The notes beneath the pieces were generated by a model that saw only the letters and a list, made by a program, of their open reading frames with translations, ran no database searches and was not told where the DNA came from. From Ipomoea triloba (lineage: Eukaryota > Streptophyta > Magnoliopsida > Solanales > Convolvulaceae), in contig NC_044917.1 of the NCBI RefSeq assembly GCF_003576645.1, positions 12,655,847-12,719,846 of the forward strand: a stretch of 64,000 bases of DNA, in the 5' to 3' direction. Below are positions 9,760-20,999 of this stretch, piece by piece (position 1 is the first letter of the stretch; every line of letters begins with the position of its first letter). The position numbers and the translations under genes are program-made.

Positions 9760-11455
9760 CTAAAAAGCTTTAATTTTAACCTTCTATTAACTAAATGAAA
9801 GGTAGGATTGTTGTATCCTACCCCTCCATCCTTGCATAATATAATGTCTACATTTTTGGGATGGTTAAGAAGTTTGAGCATTCAGTCATCATATGGGATG
9901 TTTCAGGTAAATAAATGGTTTGCATTCAATTAAAATAATCTAAGCAATTTCTTGGTGAAGCTAATATTCTATTCAATCTCTCTTCTCATTTTCATCTAAA
10001 ATCCATGTATCCATCACCTAGACATTCTACTTTAACTCATTCAGTTCTAGGCAAAAGCTAATTTTCCATATCAATTTCTCTTTTCGTCATTATCTCATAC
10101 CAATGTGTACCTCATGTAGACACTCTACTTGAATTCATCCTTGTTCTTAGTACTTATTCCATATTCATATTGTGTAGCAAACATTATAACTGTACCAGAT
10201 ATTTGAGTGGATGGTGATATTTATTTCCTCTATTTTTATGTGGAGGTTCAGGTGAAAGATTGGATTTAGAACCAACTGCCCTATTAAGGCTATGAACTTT
10301 TAGGATTCATTTCTTCTTAGTTCTTAGTATGTTGTAATCCCGTCCTTGCATGGCAATAATGGGTACGGTATTCAAATGGTTGGGCGGATTTAGGCGATTG
10401 CAAAGTAGCAATTTTATTTAATCACATGCTTTTGAGTTTCGAAACAGTTTATAGCATACTTCCCGAGCTAAATAAAGCATATTCATCCAGCTGCTTCATG
10501 TTTTCAAGCAAACCTTGTCTTTCTGTTGATAAAGATACGATGCAACTTCTTAAATTTCTTTTTGTTTGAATGAATCGTAATTTATTCTTTTTGACAGTGA
10601 CAAAGCTCTGGTAGAGAAGACAATTGAACCGGGGGAATGAGGACCAATGGTTCCTTCTGCTTCAATACCTTTTAGGGAAGCCGAATGAACAGACCACCAA
10701 ATTTTCTTTGGAATATGGTCTCCCCAAATTCCAAAATGCAAGTTTGCATTATTTTTACTTACTCTCAGCTGCATTCTCAGCTACATAGGAAGACAACCGA
10801 GAATTCTGTTGTACCAGGTGATCTGTACGACTGTACTGAAGGAATTGCTTGTACTCTTATAACTTCTCTGGATAGCACTAAGGTATACTACTAATAGTCT
10901 TAACCTCCCGAGCCGAGTGTTTAAAAAACAAAAAACAAAAGAAAGAAAGAAAGAGTGAGCATGCTTGCATAATTGTGTTGTAATTTTTTGTTCTTTCATT
11001 ATTTCCCCCCTCCCTTTTTGTGGAAAGATTCATTCTTAGGTCAAAGACATGTGAACCATAAGGTCATTATGATGAGTTAGTGATATGGGCTATGAGTTAT
11101 TTATTTGTACTGTAATTATTTTCTCCATTCCTTCTTGTATGGTAAACCATCACACTATGGAGTTGTAAAAGTATATAGACTCATCATTTCCTATTGCCTT
11201 GCTGGTTTCTTTTTAGTATACCACTTTTTCCTTCAAAATGATGAGTTGGATATCAATGAATATGATCAATTTGATGAGAGGTTCAATTGTTCAAAGTTAT
11301 TGGAACAAAATTCAATTCTCAGTTCTCACTAACAGGTTAGTGAGATGAGAATCTATGACCTCTTTGTTCTGGGGCCTCCTCTTCAAACCAACTTATTGGC
11401 CAGCTCTTAGTGGCTAGTATAGTATTGTTACTATTGTATATCTACTTGCAATCAG
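9760..11455. other. Intergenic DNA, no gene recognised
   Basis: Short open frames at 10550-10999 and 11105-11332 were inspected on both strands and give no recognisable protein or consistent exon pattern. Confidence 0.4.
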
Positions 11456-11461
11456 TATTGT

Positions 11462-11872
11462 AAAAAAAAATTGGCCTAGGTGCCGCTTAAGCGCCCTAGG
11501 TTGAGGTGATTTCAGCCCTAGCCCCTAGGCGACTTTTAGACAATCGACTTGACTAACTGTCTAACTAAGCATTGAGTTGGGCGCCTAACTTGGTTGAGTT
11601 GAGCACCTAACTCGACCGAGTCGATGCTCAACTCGGGCAAGTGGTTTTTTTTTGTCTGCTCAATTACTTTTCTTCTATATTTCTTCAATCATGTACTCAA
11701 CTAACTATGAAACATATCTAATTTGATTAGATTGAGGGAATTATAAGAATATAACTTCTAGTCCTCAGTGGAAAAATTGGAGACGATATACTTGGTGCTT
11801 AGGTATCACCTAGGCGCTAGGCACCTCTTGGGCGCCTGACTAACACCTAGGGCCTTTTGCAAGATTGTTTGT
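11462..11872. mobile_element. Repeat element with CCTAGGCGC-rich inverted ends
   Basis: The left part (GGCCTAGGTGCCGCTTAAGCGCC) and the right part (CACCTAGGCGCTAGGCACC … GGCGCCTGACTAAC) are rich in the same words in opposite orientation, around an interior with repeated CTCGACCGAGT-like words. Such GGCGCCTAGGCG repeats are common non-coding plant repeats. Boundaries are approximate. Confidence 0.4.
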
Positions 11873-11889
11873 TTTTTTTTTTTTTTTGA

Positions 11890-12640
11890 AAATCAAGATT
11901 GTTTGTAATTAGTTGTAGGAGACCAAATAGAAAGAGGTACGAGTAATAATATTTTAATATAATATTTTATTTTAAATGAAAATGTAATACTTAGAGTGAA
12001 TAATAATACTTATATTTAACAGGTGCCTCACGTGGCCTATGCTCAACAGTAAGTACAGGTTATTCTCATCCAAAGATAATAATGTTAATGGATGAAGGGT
12101 GGTTTCATAGTAGACATGGGGACCTCCATTCCATAACCATTGACAGTGGATTGAAGGACAAGAGATGTTTCTTGCTGACCCCAGCGACAAGGGGCTTACC
12201 AACAGCTCATATTCATATACAGTTGGTGTGAACATGATCTCAATCAACATATGCTTGAGCCACCCACAAGAAAATAGAAAATATGATATGAAGGTAGTAG
12301 AAACTAGAAATATTAACATCATAACTTTTTTGATTTTATGAATACCTCAATTGAAGCATGTGTTTCATTTTGATTAAAAGTTTAAGCTGATAGTTAAATT
12401 TAACATTTAAAAAATAAAACTTAAGTGATTCTAAGCCCACAGCTAGAGTCACTACTGCGGAGGTAAATCGCTAGTCGGACAATCAACTCACTGGTTAAAT
12501 CTTAGTTTTCATGTGTGCACAAAATCTGTCACTTACAAACTTTTAAGTTAGACGACGAACCAAGTCTGGGGCAACATTTATATTTATATTTACGTATTAT
12601 ATGTTCAACGTGGGCAACGGTTGTCTTGTCTCATCTCTGC
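11890..12640. other. Intergenic DNA, no gene recognised
   Basis: A minus-strand 116-codon frame (11972-12322) shows no recognisable motif. No exon model was supported. Confidence 0.35.
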
Positions 12641-12734
12641 AATTTGATTCAGCAGCTGCTTTATCCTCTGCACAACATCATTTCAGAAATTTAACCAAAC
12701 TTTAATTTCTTTTCAATGGCATTTTTACAAACAC

Positions 12735-13204
12735 TTGAAAGTTGAAGAAAGCAACAAAAATACTTATAAACTGAAAACTCGAACATTCGAATCAGCTGTT
12801 CCCTGTTCTCTCCGCCGCAGATCAATCTCCTCCGCCACCGAAAATACAAAAACATCACTACAACTGCCGCCCGTGGCTGTGCCGATTGAAGATATAAATG
12901 ACACGATTGTCCCTGACAGACACCGTAGAGATATATCGGAAAAGCTGCTCAATCCCGTTGGATTTGGAATGTAAAACTTTTAGTAGGAATAGAACTTTGC
13001 CGAGTCAACAGTCGATTTCGCCAGCTGCCTAGGACTCCGCCGGTTGAGCAAGCTGGGATTCTGAAGGAGGGAATGAAATACGGCAAATCGTCGTTTTCGA
13101 CACCGAATTGCGATCTAGACGACAATGATGATGACGAGGAAGATTCCCAGGGCGACGGGGGTATGGAGCTGAAAACGACGGTTTCATGTGATTTTGCGGG
13201 ATGA
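12735..13204 (+). pseudogene. Unrecognised short coding-like segment, possibly broken gene
   Basis: The first part, a 79-codon frame (12735-12974), is Ser/Arg-rich and basic-acidic (SLRRRSISSATEN, DTIVPDRHRRDISEKLLN). After its stop, a different frame from about 12995 to 13204 stays open and reads like a protein C-terminus (GILKEGMKYGKSSFSTP, then the acidic run DDNDDDEEDSQ, ending CDFAG). GC content and codon-like periodicity rise here against AT-rich surroundings. It could be a small plant gene with a frameshift, a missed intron, or a captured fragment. I do not recognise the family. Confidence 0.35.
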
Positions 13205-13689
13205 AATGATGGATTAGACATGCGGAGCAGCGGAGGCATGCAAGCTCTTGTGGTTGGAAATTTTTAGCAAAAAAAAGATATTTTAAGGGATAATTTTGTA
13301 TTAGGAATATATGTGTAGTCTACTTTTAGTTTAGGATAAGTTAAAGTAGATTTAGATTTTTTTAACCGATGAAAAAATTGATATATTTGGCGTAGTAAGA
13401 CGAAGAGATTACTATATTGTACGCTCAAAATGAATAATAGGTGAATGCGAAATTAATTCTCAAAGTAGACCATCTATTTGAGTTGGAAAATGAAGGCAGA
13501 AAAACTTCGTAAAAGCACATGTCCCACATTGATTTGGGAAGTAAGTTTGCACCATTATATATACAAGATCCTTTTAGAGGCATGTTAAATTGTATAACAT
13601 AGAGACTCTTCTCATTCTTATTTATTTTGTTGGGTTTAAAAATCTCTCTCTTCTTGCGATTGCTAAGGTACATCAACCTAAAACTTAAT

Positions 13690-13890
13690 CTGCATTGTTT
13701 TCCTTTTTAAGGTGTGTGATTTGTATGCTTAAGGTGCATCAGTTGTGTGAAACTTAAGGTGTGCCATTTTAAAACTTTAGGTGCGGGGTTTGTTACTTAA
13801 GGTGCGCCGGCCTAAAGCTTTAGGTACGCGTAGTCTGTGTTCTTAAGGTACTTTGTTTGTATGCTTAAGGTGCGTCAACTGTACGGGAAG
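13690..13890. repeat. Degenerate short repeats, CTTAAGGTGYG word
   Basis: The word TTAAGGTG(C/T)G(T/C)…, sometimes as TTTAGGTGCG or TTTAGGTACG, recurs about nine times at spacings of 17-30 bp between 13710 and 13880. Confidence 0.65.
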
Positions 13891-13926
13891 TCATCTCCGC
13901 ACCAGAATCCGTCGATATATATATAT

Positions 13927-14137
13927 AGAGTCATGATCAGGTGCGGCCGTGCTCTCCCGTGCGGCCGTGCGGTTCACACCACTCTCCGTCCTCGAAACTC
14001 CAACCCCGACGGAAAATTGAAAATAGTCCCCATCCTCATCCCCGTAGAAAATTATGCAGGAACGGTGAATCCCGTCCCAGATTAATTCTTAATCAAAATC
14101 TTATATTAGTGTAATTTTAATTTTAAAAACTAAGATT

Positions 14138-14144
<7 letters not shown>
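13927..14144. mobile_element. End fragment of a (TA)n-bounded TIR element
   Basis: Directly after a short TA run (13915-13926) comes GAGTCATGATCAGGTGCGGC, the terminal sequence also found inverted at 16035-16058 (CCACACCTGATCATGACCC). The fragment also contains text of a second repeat (CCCCGACGGAAAAT … CCCCATCCTCATCCCCG). Confidence 0.5.

Positions 14145-14176
<32 letters not shown>
14145..14176. repeat. (TA)n microsatellite
   Basis: A TA dinucleotide run separates two elements of the GTTCAAATG/TCAGGTGYGG family. Confidence 0.95.
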
Positions 14177-14178
<2 letters not shown>

Positions 14179-14929
14179 TTTTGGTTCAAATGCGGCGGCG
14201 AGCTCCGGTGCGGTCATGCGGCCTAATCTGCACCGTCCAATTTCATTAATCTTACTGAAATTCGCGTATGTTTAAGTGGGGTTATTATGGTAATTTTAGT
14301 ACTTATATTACGTGAATTGAAATGGTGCATTTTAGTACATAGTGTGGTGCGTTTGAATACATGTTGTGTTGCGTTTTATTACGTATGTTGGTGCATTAAC
14401 TGTATTGTGGAATGGTGTGTTTTAATCTATCCATTGGTGCATTTTCATACGTAGAATGATGTGTAACTGTGTTGTGGAATAGTGTGTTTTAATACGTCGT
14501 CTGGTGCATTTTAATACATTGAATGGTGTGTATTTTAACACATGTGTTTCTAATAAGTGTGGCGCATTTTAATACGTATAATGGTGCATATTTTAGCACA
14601 TGTTTTTTTTTTTTTTGAAAACTAGCACATGTTTTCTAATATGTGTAAATAATGTATGCTTATAATCTGACATGAGGCACGTTGTGGGACATTTTAATAC
14701 CTAGAATTATGTGTTTTATTAAGTATATTGATGAATTTTAAGTGAATAGACGCATTTGGTATATTGTGTAGAATGGTGTGTTTTATCGGTCCTCTGGTGC
14801 GTTTTAATACGTAGAATGGTGTGTTCTGTAACATATATATATTGCGCGTTGATTTGATGAGGTGATATGATCTAATTGCTAAAAGTAGGCCACACAACCA
14901 CACCTAATGACCAGGCCACACCTAATCAT

Positions 14930-14931
<2 letters not shown>
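14177..14931. mobile_element. (TA)n-bounded TIR element with internal GGTGYRTTTTAATACG repeats
   Basis: Left end GATTTTGGTTCAAATGCGGC, right end GCCACACCTAATCATGAC (complementary to GTCATGATTAGGTGTGGC), with (TA)n on both sides. The interior holds at least twelve degenerate copies of a roughly 30-bp word, GGTGCRTTTTAATACRT(A/C)GAATGGTGTGTT. It has no coding capacity. Confidence 0.6.

Positions 14932-14979
<48 letters not shown>
14932..14979. repeat. (TA)n microsatellite
   Basis: A pure TA run lies between two TIR elements of the same family. Confidence 0.95.
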
Positions 14980-14981
<2 letters not shown>

Positions 14982-16059
14982 GTTCAAATGTGGCCGTGTC
15001 TTCCCGTGCGGTCGGTGTGGTTCACAGTCTAAACCTGGCAATTCATGTATACGGGTTCGTTAACCGGTCGACACGAACACGATAAGGCTAAACACGAACA
15101 CGACACGTTAAGGTTAACGGGTTCAAAATTGTAACACGAACACGAACACGATTTGTTAACGGGTTGACACGAAAGACACGTTTTGTTAACGAGTTTCCGA
15201 TCGTGTCGACACGATATGACACGAAACCCATTTAAACCCGCTAAATCTATTGATATATTAAAAACTAGAATTTAAAGTTAAGTTATATAAAAAAGAAATA
15301 AATCATATAATCCAATCCATCAAACAAACTAAAAAAATATTCAATTTATAACATTCATAAAATTATAAAGTAACATCCAAAAATCATAATTAAAGAAGTC
15401 CATACTAGTTTTTAGAATAAAATTGAACACAATAAACATTCAAATTTCATATTATTGAACATCAATAATTGGTGTATGATCTTGGCCTAATGTAGTAAAT
15501 TCATTCTTAATCATGTCCATGATATATTTTGTAAAGACAATGGTTCTTACCTAAATGACAATGGTTCTTAGCGGGTTCTAAGCAGGTCTGTGTAAACGGG
15601 TTAACACGATAATATTAACGGATTAAACGAGTTGACCTGTTAAGACACGAAAACATAACGGGTTCTTAACGGGTCAACCCGTTAACGACCCGGGACATGT
15701 TATGGCTAAACACTAATCCGTTATTTTCATGTCCGGTTTCGTGTCATGTTAACGGGTCATGTCGATAATTGCACAACTTAATGTTAGAAAACGCACCACA
15801 ATGAAAATACACAAAAATACCATAAAACACACCACACAGCCAAAATAATGCACCATAACTCCTCTGCCCCTAATGGTGCATTTGATAACACTCTGTGGTG
15901 TATATTTGCATACCTAGTGGTGTGTTTTTTGGTGATGCGTACCTAATGATGTATATTTTAGTGGTGCATTTTCTAACATTGAGTGGTGTATATTTGTATA
16001 CATAGTGGTGCGGCCGCACTGACCGCACGTTAAGGGGTAGCCACACCTGATCATGACCC
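14980..16059. mobile_element. (TA)n-bounded TIR element carrying a nested repeat
   Basis: Left end TCTGTTCAAATGTGGCCGTG, right end GTAGCCACACCTGATCATGACCC just before TATATATA. The outer parts contain the GTGGTGYATTTT words of the neighbouring element. A separate element is nested at about 15033-15780. Confidence 0.6.
15033..15780. mobile_element. Nested element of the ACACGAACACGACACGTTAACGGG type
   Basis: The left part (ACCTGGCAATTCATGTATACGGG, GACACGAACACGA) and the right part (AACGGGTCATGTCGATAATTGCACAACTT) are roughly inverted, each rich in CACGAACACG / TTAACGGGTT words, with an AT-rich centre. It resembles a common plant hAT-like non-autonomous family. No TSD was confirmed. Confidence 0.45.
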
Positions 16060-16104
16060 TATATATATATGTGTGTGTGTGTGTGTGCGAGCGCGCGCGC
16101 GCGC
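16060..16104. repeat. Compound (TA)n(TG)n(CG)n microsatellite
   Basis: A TATATATA run passes into TGTGTG and then GCGCGC in one tract between two elements. Confidence 0.9.
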
Positions 16105-16676
16105 TTAGGTGCGTACTGTCGCCCAGGAAGGAAATGAGAACGCTTCGCAGCCGTCCACTTGTCCAGATCAACGAATCAGATGTAATTTAACTCGAATCAG
16201 ATGACATTTTCGTAAATAAATCGAACTTTGATGCAAGTAATTGTGTTATAAGTGCACCTAGTTTCACTTACAAGTGCACCTAACATTCATGCACACCTAG
16301 GTGCACCTAGTTATAACATTAGGTGCACTTAGTATCGTACATTTTACTTGCACTTGTGCACCTATTTTCACTTACAAGTGCAAGTAATTTACCTTGTTAA
16401 CATTCATGAACCTAGGTGCACCTAATTACACCTAATTATAACATTAGGTGCACTTAGTATTGATGCTCAATGTATAATTTACTTGCACATGTAGTACATT
16501 TTACTTGCACTTGTGCACCTATTTTCATTTAGAATTGCAAGTAATTTAACTTGTTGGCATTCATGCACCTAGGTGCACCTAATTATAACGTTAAGTGCAA
16601 CTACATCTGGACACGTGGGCGGATGACATGCATTCTTAGTTCTCTCTTGCGTGGGCCGTTCGCACCTGAACACGAT
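16105..16676. mobile_element. (TA)n-bounded TIR element with internal GTGCACCTA repeats
   Basis: The left terminal (TTAGGTGCGTACTG … GAGAACGCTTCGC … CCACTTGTCCAGAT) and right terminal (complement reads TGTTCAGGTGCGAACGG … GAGAACTAAGAATG … CCACGTGTCCAGAT) are inverted relatives. The interior is two to three copies of a roughly 150-bp unit containing TGCACCTATTTTCA, CATTCATG(C/A)ACCTAGGTGC and ATAACATTAGGTGCACTTAG. It is related to the stretch at 1358-1701. Confidence 0.65.
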
Positions 16677-16677
16677 C

Positions 16678-16755
<78 letters not shown>
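16677..16755. repeat. Compound (CT)n(TA)n microsatellite
   Basis: A CT run is followed by a long TA run ending at 16755, abutting the right end of the preceding element. Confidence 0.95.
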
Positions 16756-16757
<2 letters not shown>

Positions 16758-16774
16758 CTTTTTAATTATAATAA

Positions 16775-16915
16775 TTATTCGGGGACGGGGATGAGGCGGG
16801 GCGGGGAAGCGTATTCCCATCCCCGTCCCCGTTTCTCAAAATTTTCTCCATCTCTGTCCCTAACGGAGCGAAGATCGGGGATCCCTATCGAGGATAGGGC
16901 AAATTGTCATCCCTA
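16775..16915. mobile_element. Fragment of a GGGGACGGGGATGAGG-type repeat
   Basis: A G-rich stretch (CGGGGACGGGGATGAGGCGG) and a C-rich one (CCCATCCCCGTCCCCG) lead to the terminus GGGCAAATTGTCATCCCTA. The inverse of that terminus resembles the fragment at about 1222. Confidence 0.45.
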
Positions 16916-16919
16916 GCTA

Positions 16920-17733
16920 AGTGATTAAGTTTCTTCTGAAATTAATTTTTGGAATGTGCTTTGCGGATTGCTTAGCCACGGTTCTTCCCGTGTGTTTCTT
17001 ATGAGTTTCAACTTTTGGTGTATTATTTTGGAAGTGTTAATTCTGATTCGTAAGAATTAATTTTGAATTAATTTAAATTTATTTTAAAAAATTAGCGTAC
17101 ATAACCGTTGTATTAAATTCCATATTCAATTGTATGTTATGGAGGTTACAAATATGATTTAATTCATATGTTAATGTCATTGTTTATTGATATTTATTTC
17201 ATCATCTCCTATAAAAATCTTGTGTTGACCAGATTGTTTTGGCTGCTTGCTGATATTAGTACATAAAAACCTCTCCCTCTCCTTCTCTCTCTAAAGTTTT
17301 TTCCTTGATAAACCAACAAATTCTAAGTGCTCTCATTGTGTTTTAGTTTGCCGAGAGTAATGTAGCTTGAGTGCTCAACTATATTACTGTAATTCATTTT
17401 GTCCAAGAAGACTGGTGCTACAAAACTCTTAGTACCCTCGGGAGGTAGCAAATCGATTTTAAGGAGAGTGTGGTGCACTTGACTTGGATTTTTTGAATAC
17501 GTATCATACACCTGTTGTTGGCACGCAAGGGGTGATCTCTATGGTGCAGGTGCCTGTGACGATACCATTGGTTCAACGAAAATGCCTTGGAAATTTAATA
17601 CATTGAATTTCAATAGGTTGTAACAAAAAATGTAGTTCTACATTACGACTCCTGGCTTAACATGATTCTTGACCGAAAAGGTTCATAGTGAAAAAGAACA
17701 TGACTATAACGCTCAAACCATTAGGAAAGTGGA
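16920..17733 (+). pseudogene. Ty1-copia leader and gag start (decayed), left half
   Basis: The stretch 17280-17520 resembles the LTR/leader of a copia group. From about 17585 a decayed gag reads WKFNTLNFNRL…QKM…FYITTPGL…FLTEKVHSE, comparable with the copia gag N-terminus (EKFxGxxFKRWQQKMLFYL). It is cut at 17733 by the LTR-like insertion and resumes near 18716. Confidence 0.55.
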
Positions 17734-18715
17734 TGTTAGAAATATTTTGATTTCCTATGCCTCTGATTTTACTTATTTTGATAATTCCTAATCACTAACA
17801 TACAATCTACCTTAACTATTACGTTGTTGAAAACATACAAACCCTAATCAATTGATCTATCAGATAGTTCAACAGAATATACTAAAGTGCGGAAATATAA
17901 TTGGCAGAAAGTAAATGGAACAGATATTAGTTAACCAGTTCAATACAACTTGTATCTACATTTGGGGATGACCATCAATGCGTTCAATCCACTATCTCCA
18001 ACAACAATTGTACAGAAGGTAAGAGATGATACAATCTCACCCAATGTGATCCACACACGGTAAGTACCCGACTGTCAAAGGCTATAGCAGATTGTCAAAG
18101 TCGGAGATCTGTGCAACCAGAAGTCCAAGAAATCCCTTCTTGGAGAGCCGCTCTATTGCTGTCCGATTCGCTGGCTCACTCTACACTGCACTACAGCTGC
18201 ATGGCCTTCATGCCTACAGATTAGGCATCAATGAATTTCTTCTCAAGGTCTTCCTTGTAAACCTTCAGAACTTATGTCTTGAGAAGAAGACTATATCAGA
18301 GTAAGTCTTTGTAAAATATGAGAAAGAATGTCTGTGATTCAAGTATGGAATTCTTCGTAGTTGTTGTATATCAATTCTTGAATCAACTTCCTTATACATA
18401 TATATACTCTGATAGACTAGGTAGATCAGTAATCTTAATTTGAATGTCCAGGCAGAAGATTATTGTCTTACCCTTCGAGGTGTTCTAAAGAGTAGGGACT
18501 TTCTTGTAATGTCACTTCTTGTGTAGTAACTACTCTGCCAGATCAGCGCGAATAAGTCGGTGAAGTCTAACAAATATATTTTGAACGCTCTGGCGTAGTG
18601 TCTACTCAATCATGTTTTCACTTTAATCTTTGACAGACACACAACTAAAAACTATATAACTTGCCATAATAATTCAGCAAATTACAAGTTGGGGTTTAGA
18701 CTTAAAACACTAACA
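17734..18715. mobile_element. LTR-like insertion (TGTTAG…CTAACA) splitting copia gag
   Basis: The 982-bp unit begins TGTTAGAAAT and ends AACACTAACA, so its last six bases are the inverse of its first six. It is flanked by the two halves of one gag reading. No matching target duplication is present (GTGGA versus ATGCC). A solo LTR that lost its duplication is the simplest reading. Confidence 0.55.
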
Positions 18716-18890
18716 ATGCCAAAACTACGTTTGAAATAGTTTGTGTGACTTGTTATATAGTGTGTACTATAAACTGAAAACAACTAAAGAGCTGTGGGAA
18801 TCTTTGGACCTAAAGTATAAGAGTAATGACAATGGGGCAACGAAATTAACTTGTAAATACTTTGAGACAACTTTATCCCGAACAAAGTGA
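18716..18890 (+). pseudogene. Ty1-copia gag, right half (decayed)
   Basis: The frame reads LYSVYYKLKTTKELWESL then DLKYKSNDNGATK, the conserved copia gag (UBN2) block (family: xKTAKELWxxLxxKYKTEDxG). It is frameshifted and closed by stops after about 18870. Confidence 0.7.
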
Positions 18891-19229
18891 TAGTCAATCT
18901 CAACATGATTGGTTCGTGCATGAAAAATAGGATTAGCACACAAAGTGATAGTGAGTGTCTTTCTAGTCCTACCTCTGTGTCTAGGGACAATGACTTTCTT
19001 ATATACATTGCTACTGTTCCATCTACCTTGTTTGATTCAGCGGGTAGCTCCCAATTACATAGGTTTATGAAAGGCATCCAAGGGAAGTTGTTACATAAGC
19101 AGTGCCACTAGTGGCTCCTTTCTTACTAGAATCTTCATCATCAAACCTGGATCTTCCTATTATCCTCTAGAAAGGTAAATGTAGTTGTCATCATCCTATA
19201 TCTTTTTTTTTTGTGTGTTATACAGTCAT

Positions 19230-20730
19230 TTATCCCCCTCTTCATGTGCTTTTATCTCTCAGTTAGACTCAGACTCTATTCCAAAATCTTTGAGTCGGGC
19301 GTTGTCCTATGATGGTTGGAGGTGTGCGATGAATGGAAGAGGAGATGACGGCTCTCGAAGAGAACCGGACCTGGGATCTAGTGGCTCATCCCACGGGTAA
19401 GGTTGCTATTGGGTGTAAATGGGTGTATGTGGTTAAGATGAATCATGATGGTTCAGTTGCAAGGCTAAAGGTGCGCATGATAGCTAAAGGTTATGCCCAA
19501 ACGTATGGTGTTGATTATACAAAAACGTTTTCCCCAGTAGCAAAGTTGACTTTTGTGTATATTTTATTTTCTTTAGTTGCTAACCGTTGGCCTCTATATC
19601 AGTTGGATGTGAAAAATGCTTTCTTACATGGTGATTTGAATAAGGAAGTGTACATGGAGCAACCGTCTAGGTTTGTTGCTCAGGGGGAGTTTGGTAAAGT
19701 GTGCAAGCAAAAGAAATCCTTATATAATCCTTATATGGTATGAAACAGTCTCCTTGTGCATGGTTTGGTAGGTTTAGCAGTGCCATTATCAGGTTTGGTA
19801 TGCAATAAAGTGCACGTGATCATACTATATTCTTTAAACATACTAACAACATATGCATTTTGTTAATTGTGTATGTTGATGGCATAGTGATCACAGGTAG
19901 TGATACATGAGGTATAACTGCTTTTAAATCTTTTTCTCCAAGGTGAGTTTTATATTAAAGATTTAGGAGTGCTAAGGTATTTCTTAAGCATTAACGTCAC
20001 TTTTCTAAGAGTGGAATATTCATCTCATAAAGGAAATATGTGTTAGACTTGCTGATGTTGGGTTGTTGGGTTCGAAGCCATGGGAGATTCCCATAGATCA
20101 AGGTGTGAAACTTGTAGCTGGTGAGGGGGAGACCCTTTGTGATCTAAAGAAGTCTAAATGGTTGGTAGGTAAACTTAATTATCTTACCATTACTCGTCCT
20201 GATATTGCATTTCTAGTTAGTGTGATGAGTCAATTTATGAGTGCCCTGACGAAAACTCATTAGGGATAATAGTTCAAATTGTGAAGTATTTAACTAGTGC
20301 TCTTGGAAAAAGAGTGTTGTATGTGGATAAGGGACACATGAGTATAGAAGCCTTTTTCTAAGAATCACCTAGTGATAGGAGGTATACTACATGATATTGT
20401 GTGTTTGTAGGTGGAAATGTTGTTTCGTAGAAGAGTAAGAAGCAAGGTGTTGTAGCACAGTCTAGTGCAGAGTCTAAATATCGAGCTATGACTCATGTTG
20501 CTAATGAGATAATTTGGGTGTATAAAATTTTGAAAGAAGTTGGCATGGAGGTAAGGTTGCCACTAAAACTATGATGCGATAACAATGTTGCTTTACATAT
20601 TGCAAATAACCTGGTCTTTCATGAGTGAACCAAGCATATTGAAGTAGATCGTCACTTCATATGGGAAACTGTGCAATAGAGGCTTATATCTACTGGCCAC
20701 ATTCTAAGCGGTGAACAACTTGCATACTGT
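19230..20730 (+). pseudogene. Ty1-copia reverse transcriptase and RNase H (decayed)
   Basis: A 136-codon open frame (19333-19743) holds the RT N-terminal block: EEEMTALEENRTWDLV, GCKWVYVVKMN, MIAKGYAQTYGVDY, FSPVAKL, DVKNAFLHGDL and VYMEQP. After a frameshift the catalytic box reads ILLIVYVDG-like (about 19857-19885, YVDG in place of YVDD). Next come a 66-codon piece with LGSKPWEIPID and KLNYLTITRPDIAF (20063-20263) and RNase H words (AQSSAESKYRAMT, then NNVALHIANN…FHE…TKHIEVDRHF). At least five stops or frameshifts mean no product. Confidence 0.85.
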
Positions 20731-20817
20731 TCATAAAGGGGTTTGGAAGGAGTTAAGTAGAATACATTTGTAACAGGCTAGGCATGATTGATATTTATGT
20801 CCTAGCTTGAGAGGGAG

Positions 20818-20994
20818 TGTTAGAGTGATAGGAGAGAGGTTGATATGATTACTCTCTACCTTAGGTTTTGAATTTGAAATAAGTCGTTCTAGACTATCTC
20901 TAGTGTATAGAAATACACTTTCCCTGTACACTATGTAAATTATCCAGTAATAGAGAATACTTTCACAGTTAAAGTCTAGTTTCATCATTATAAA
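20818..20994 (+). mobile_element. Probable 3' LTR of the copia element
   Basis: It starts TGTTAGAGTGATAGG directly after the polypurine-like GCTTGAGAGGGAG and runs to about 20994 (AGTCTAGTTTCA). The preceding tract and TG start are seen; the right border is inferred. Confidence 0.5.
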
Positions 20995-20999
20995 TAAAG

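Noticed and set aside
11972..12322. Minus-strand 116-codon frame as a possible gene
   Set aside because: No recognisable residues, no splice context, and no similarity to neighbouring genes that I can identify.
17323..17511. Minus-strand 62-codon frame
   Set aside because: It lies in the probable leader of a copia element on the plus strand and shows no motif.
17729..18720. Target-site duplication for the TGTTAG…CTAACA unit
   Set aside because: GTGGA and ATGCC do not match, so the unit is called on its termini and the split gag only.
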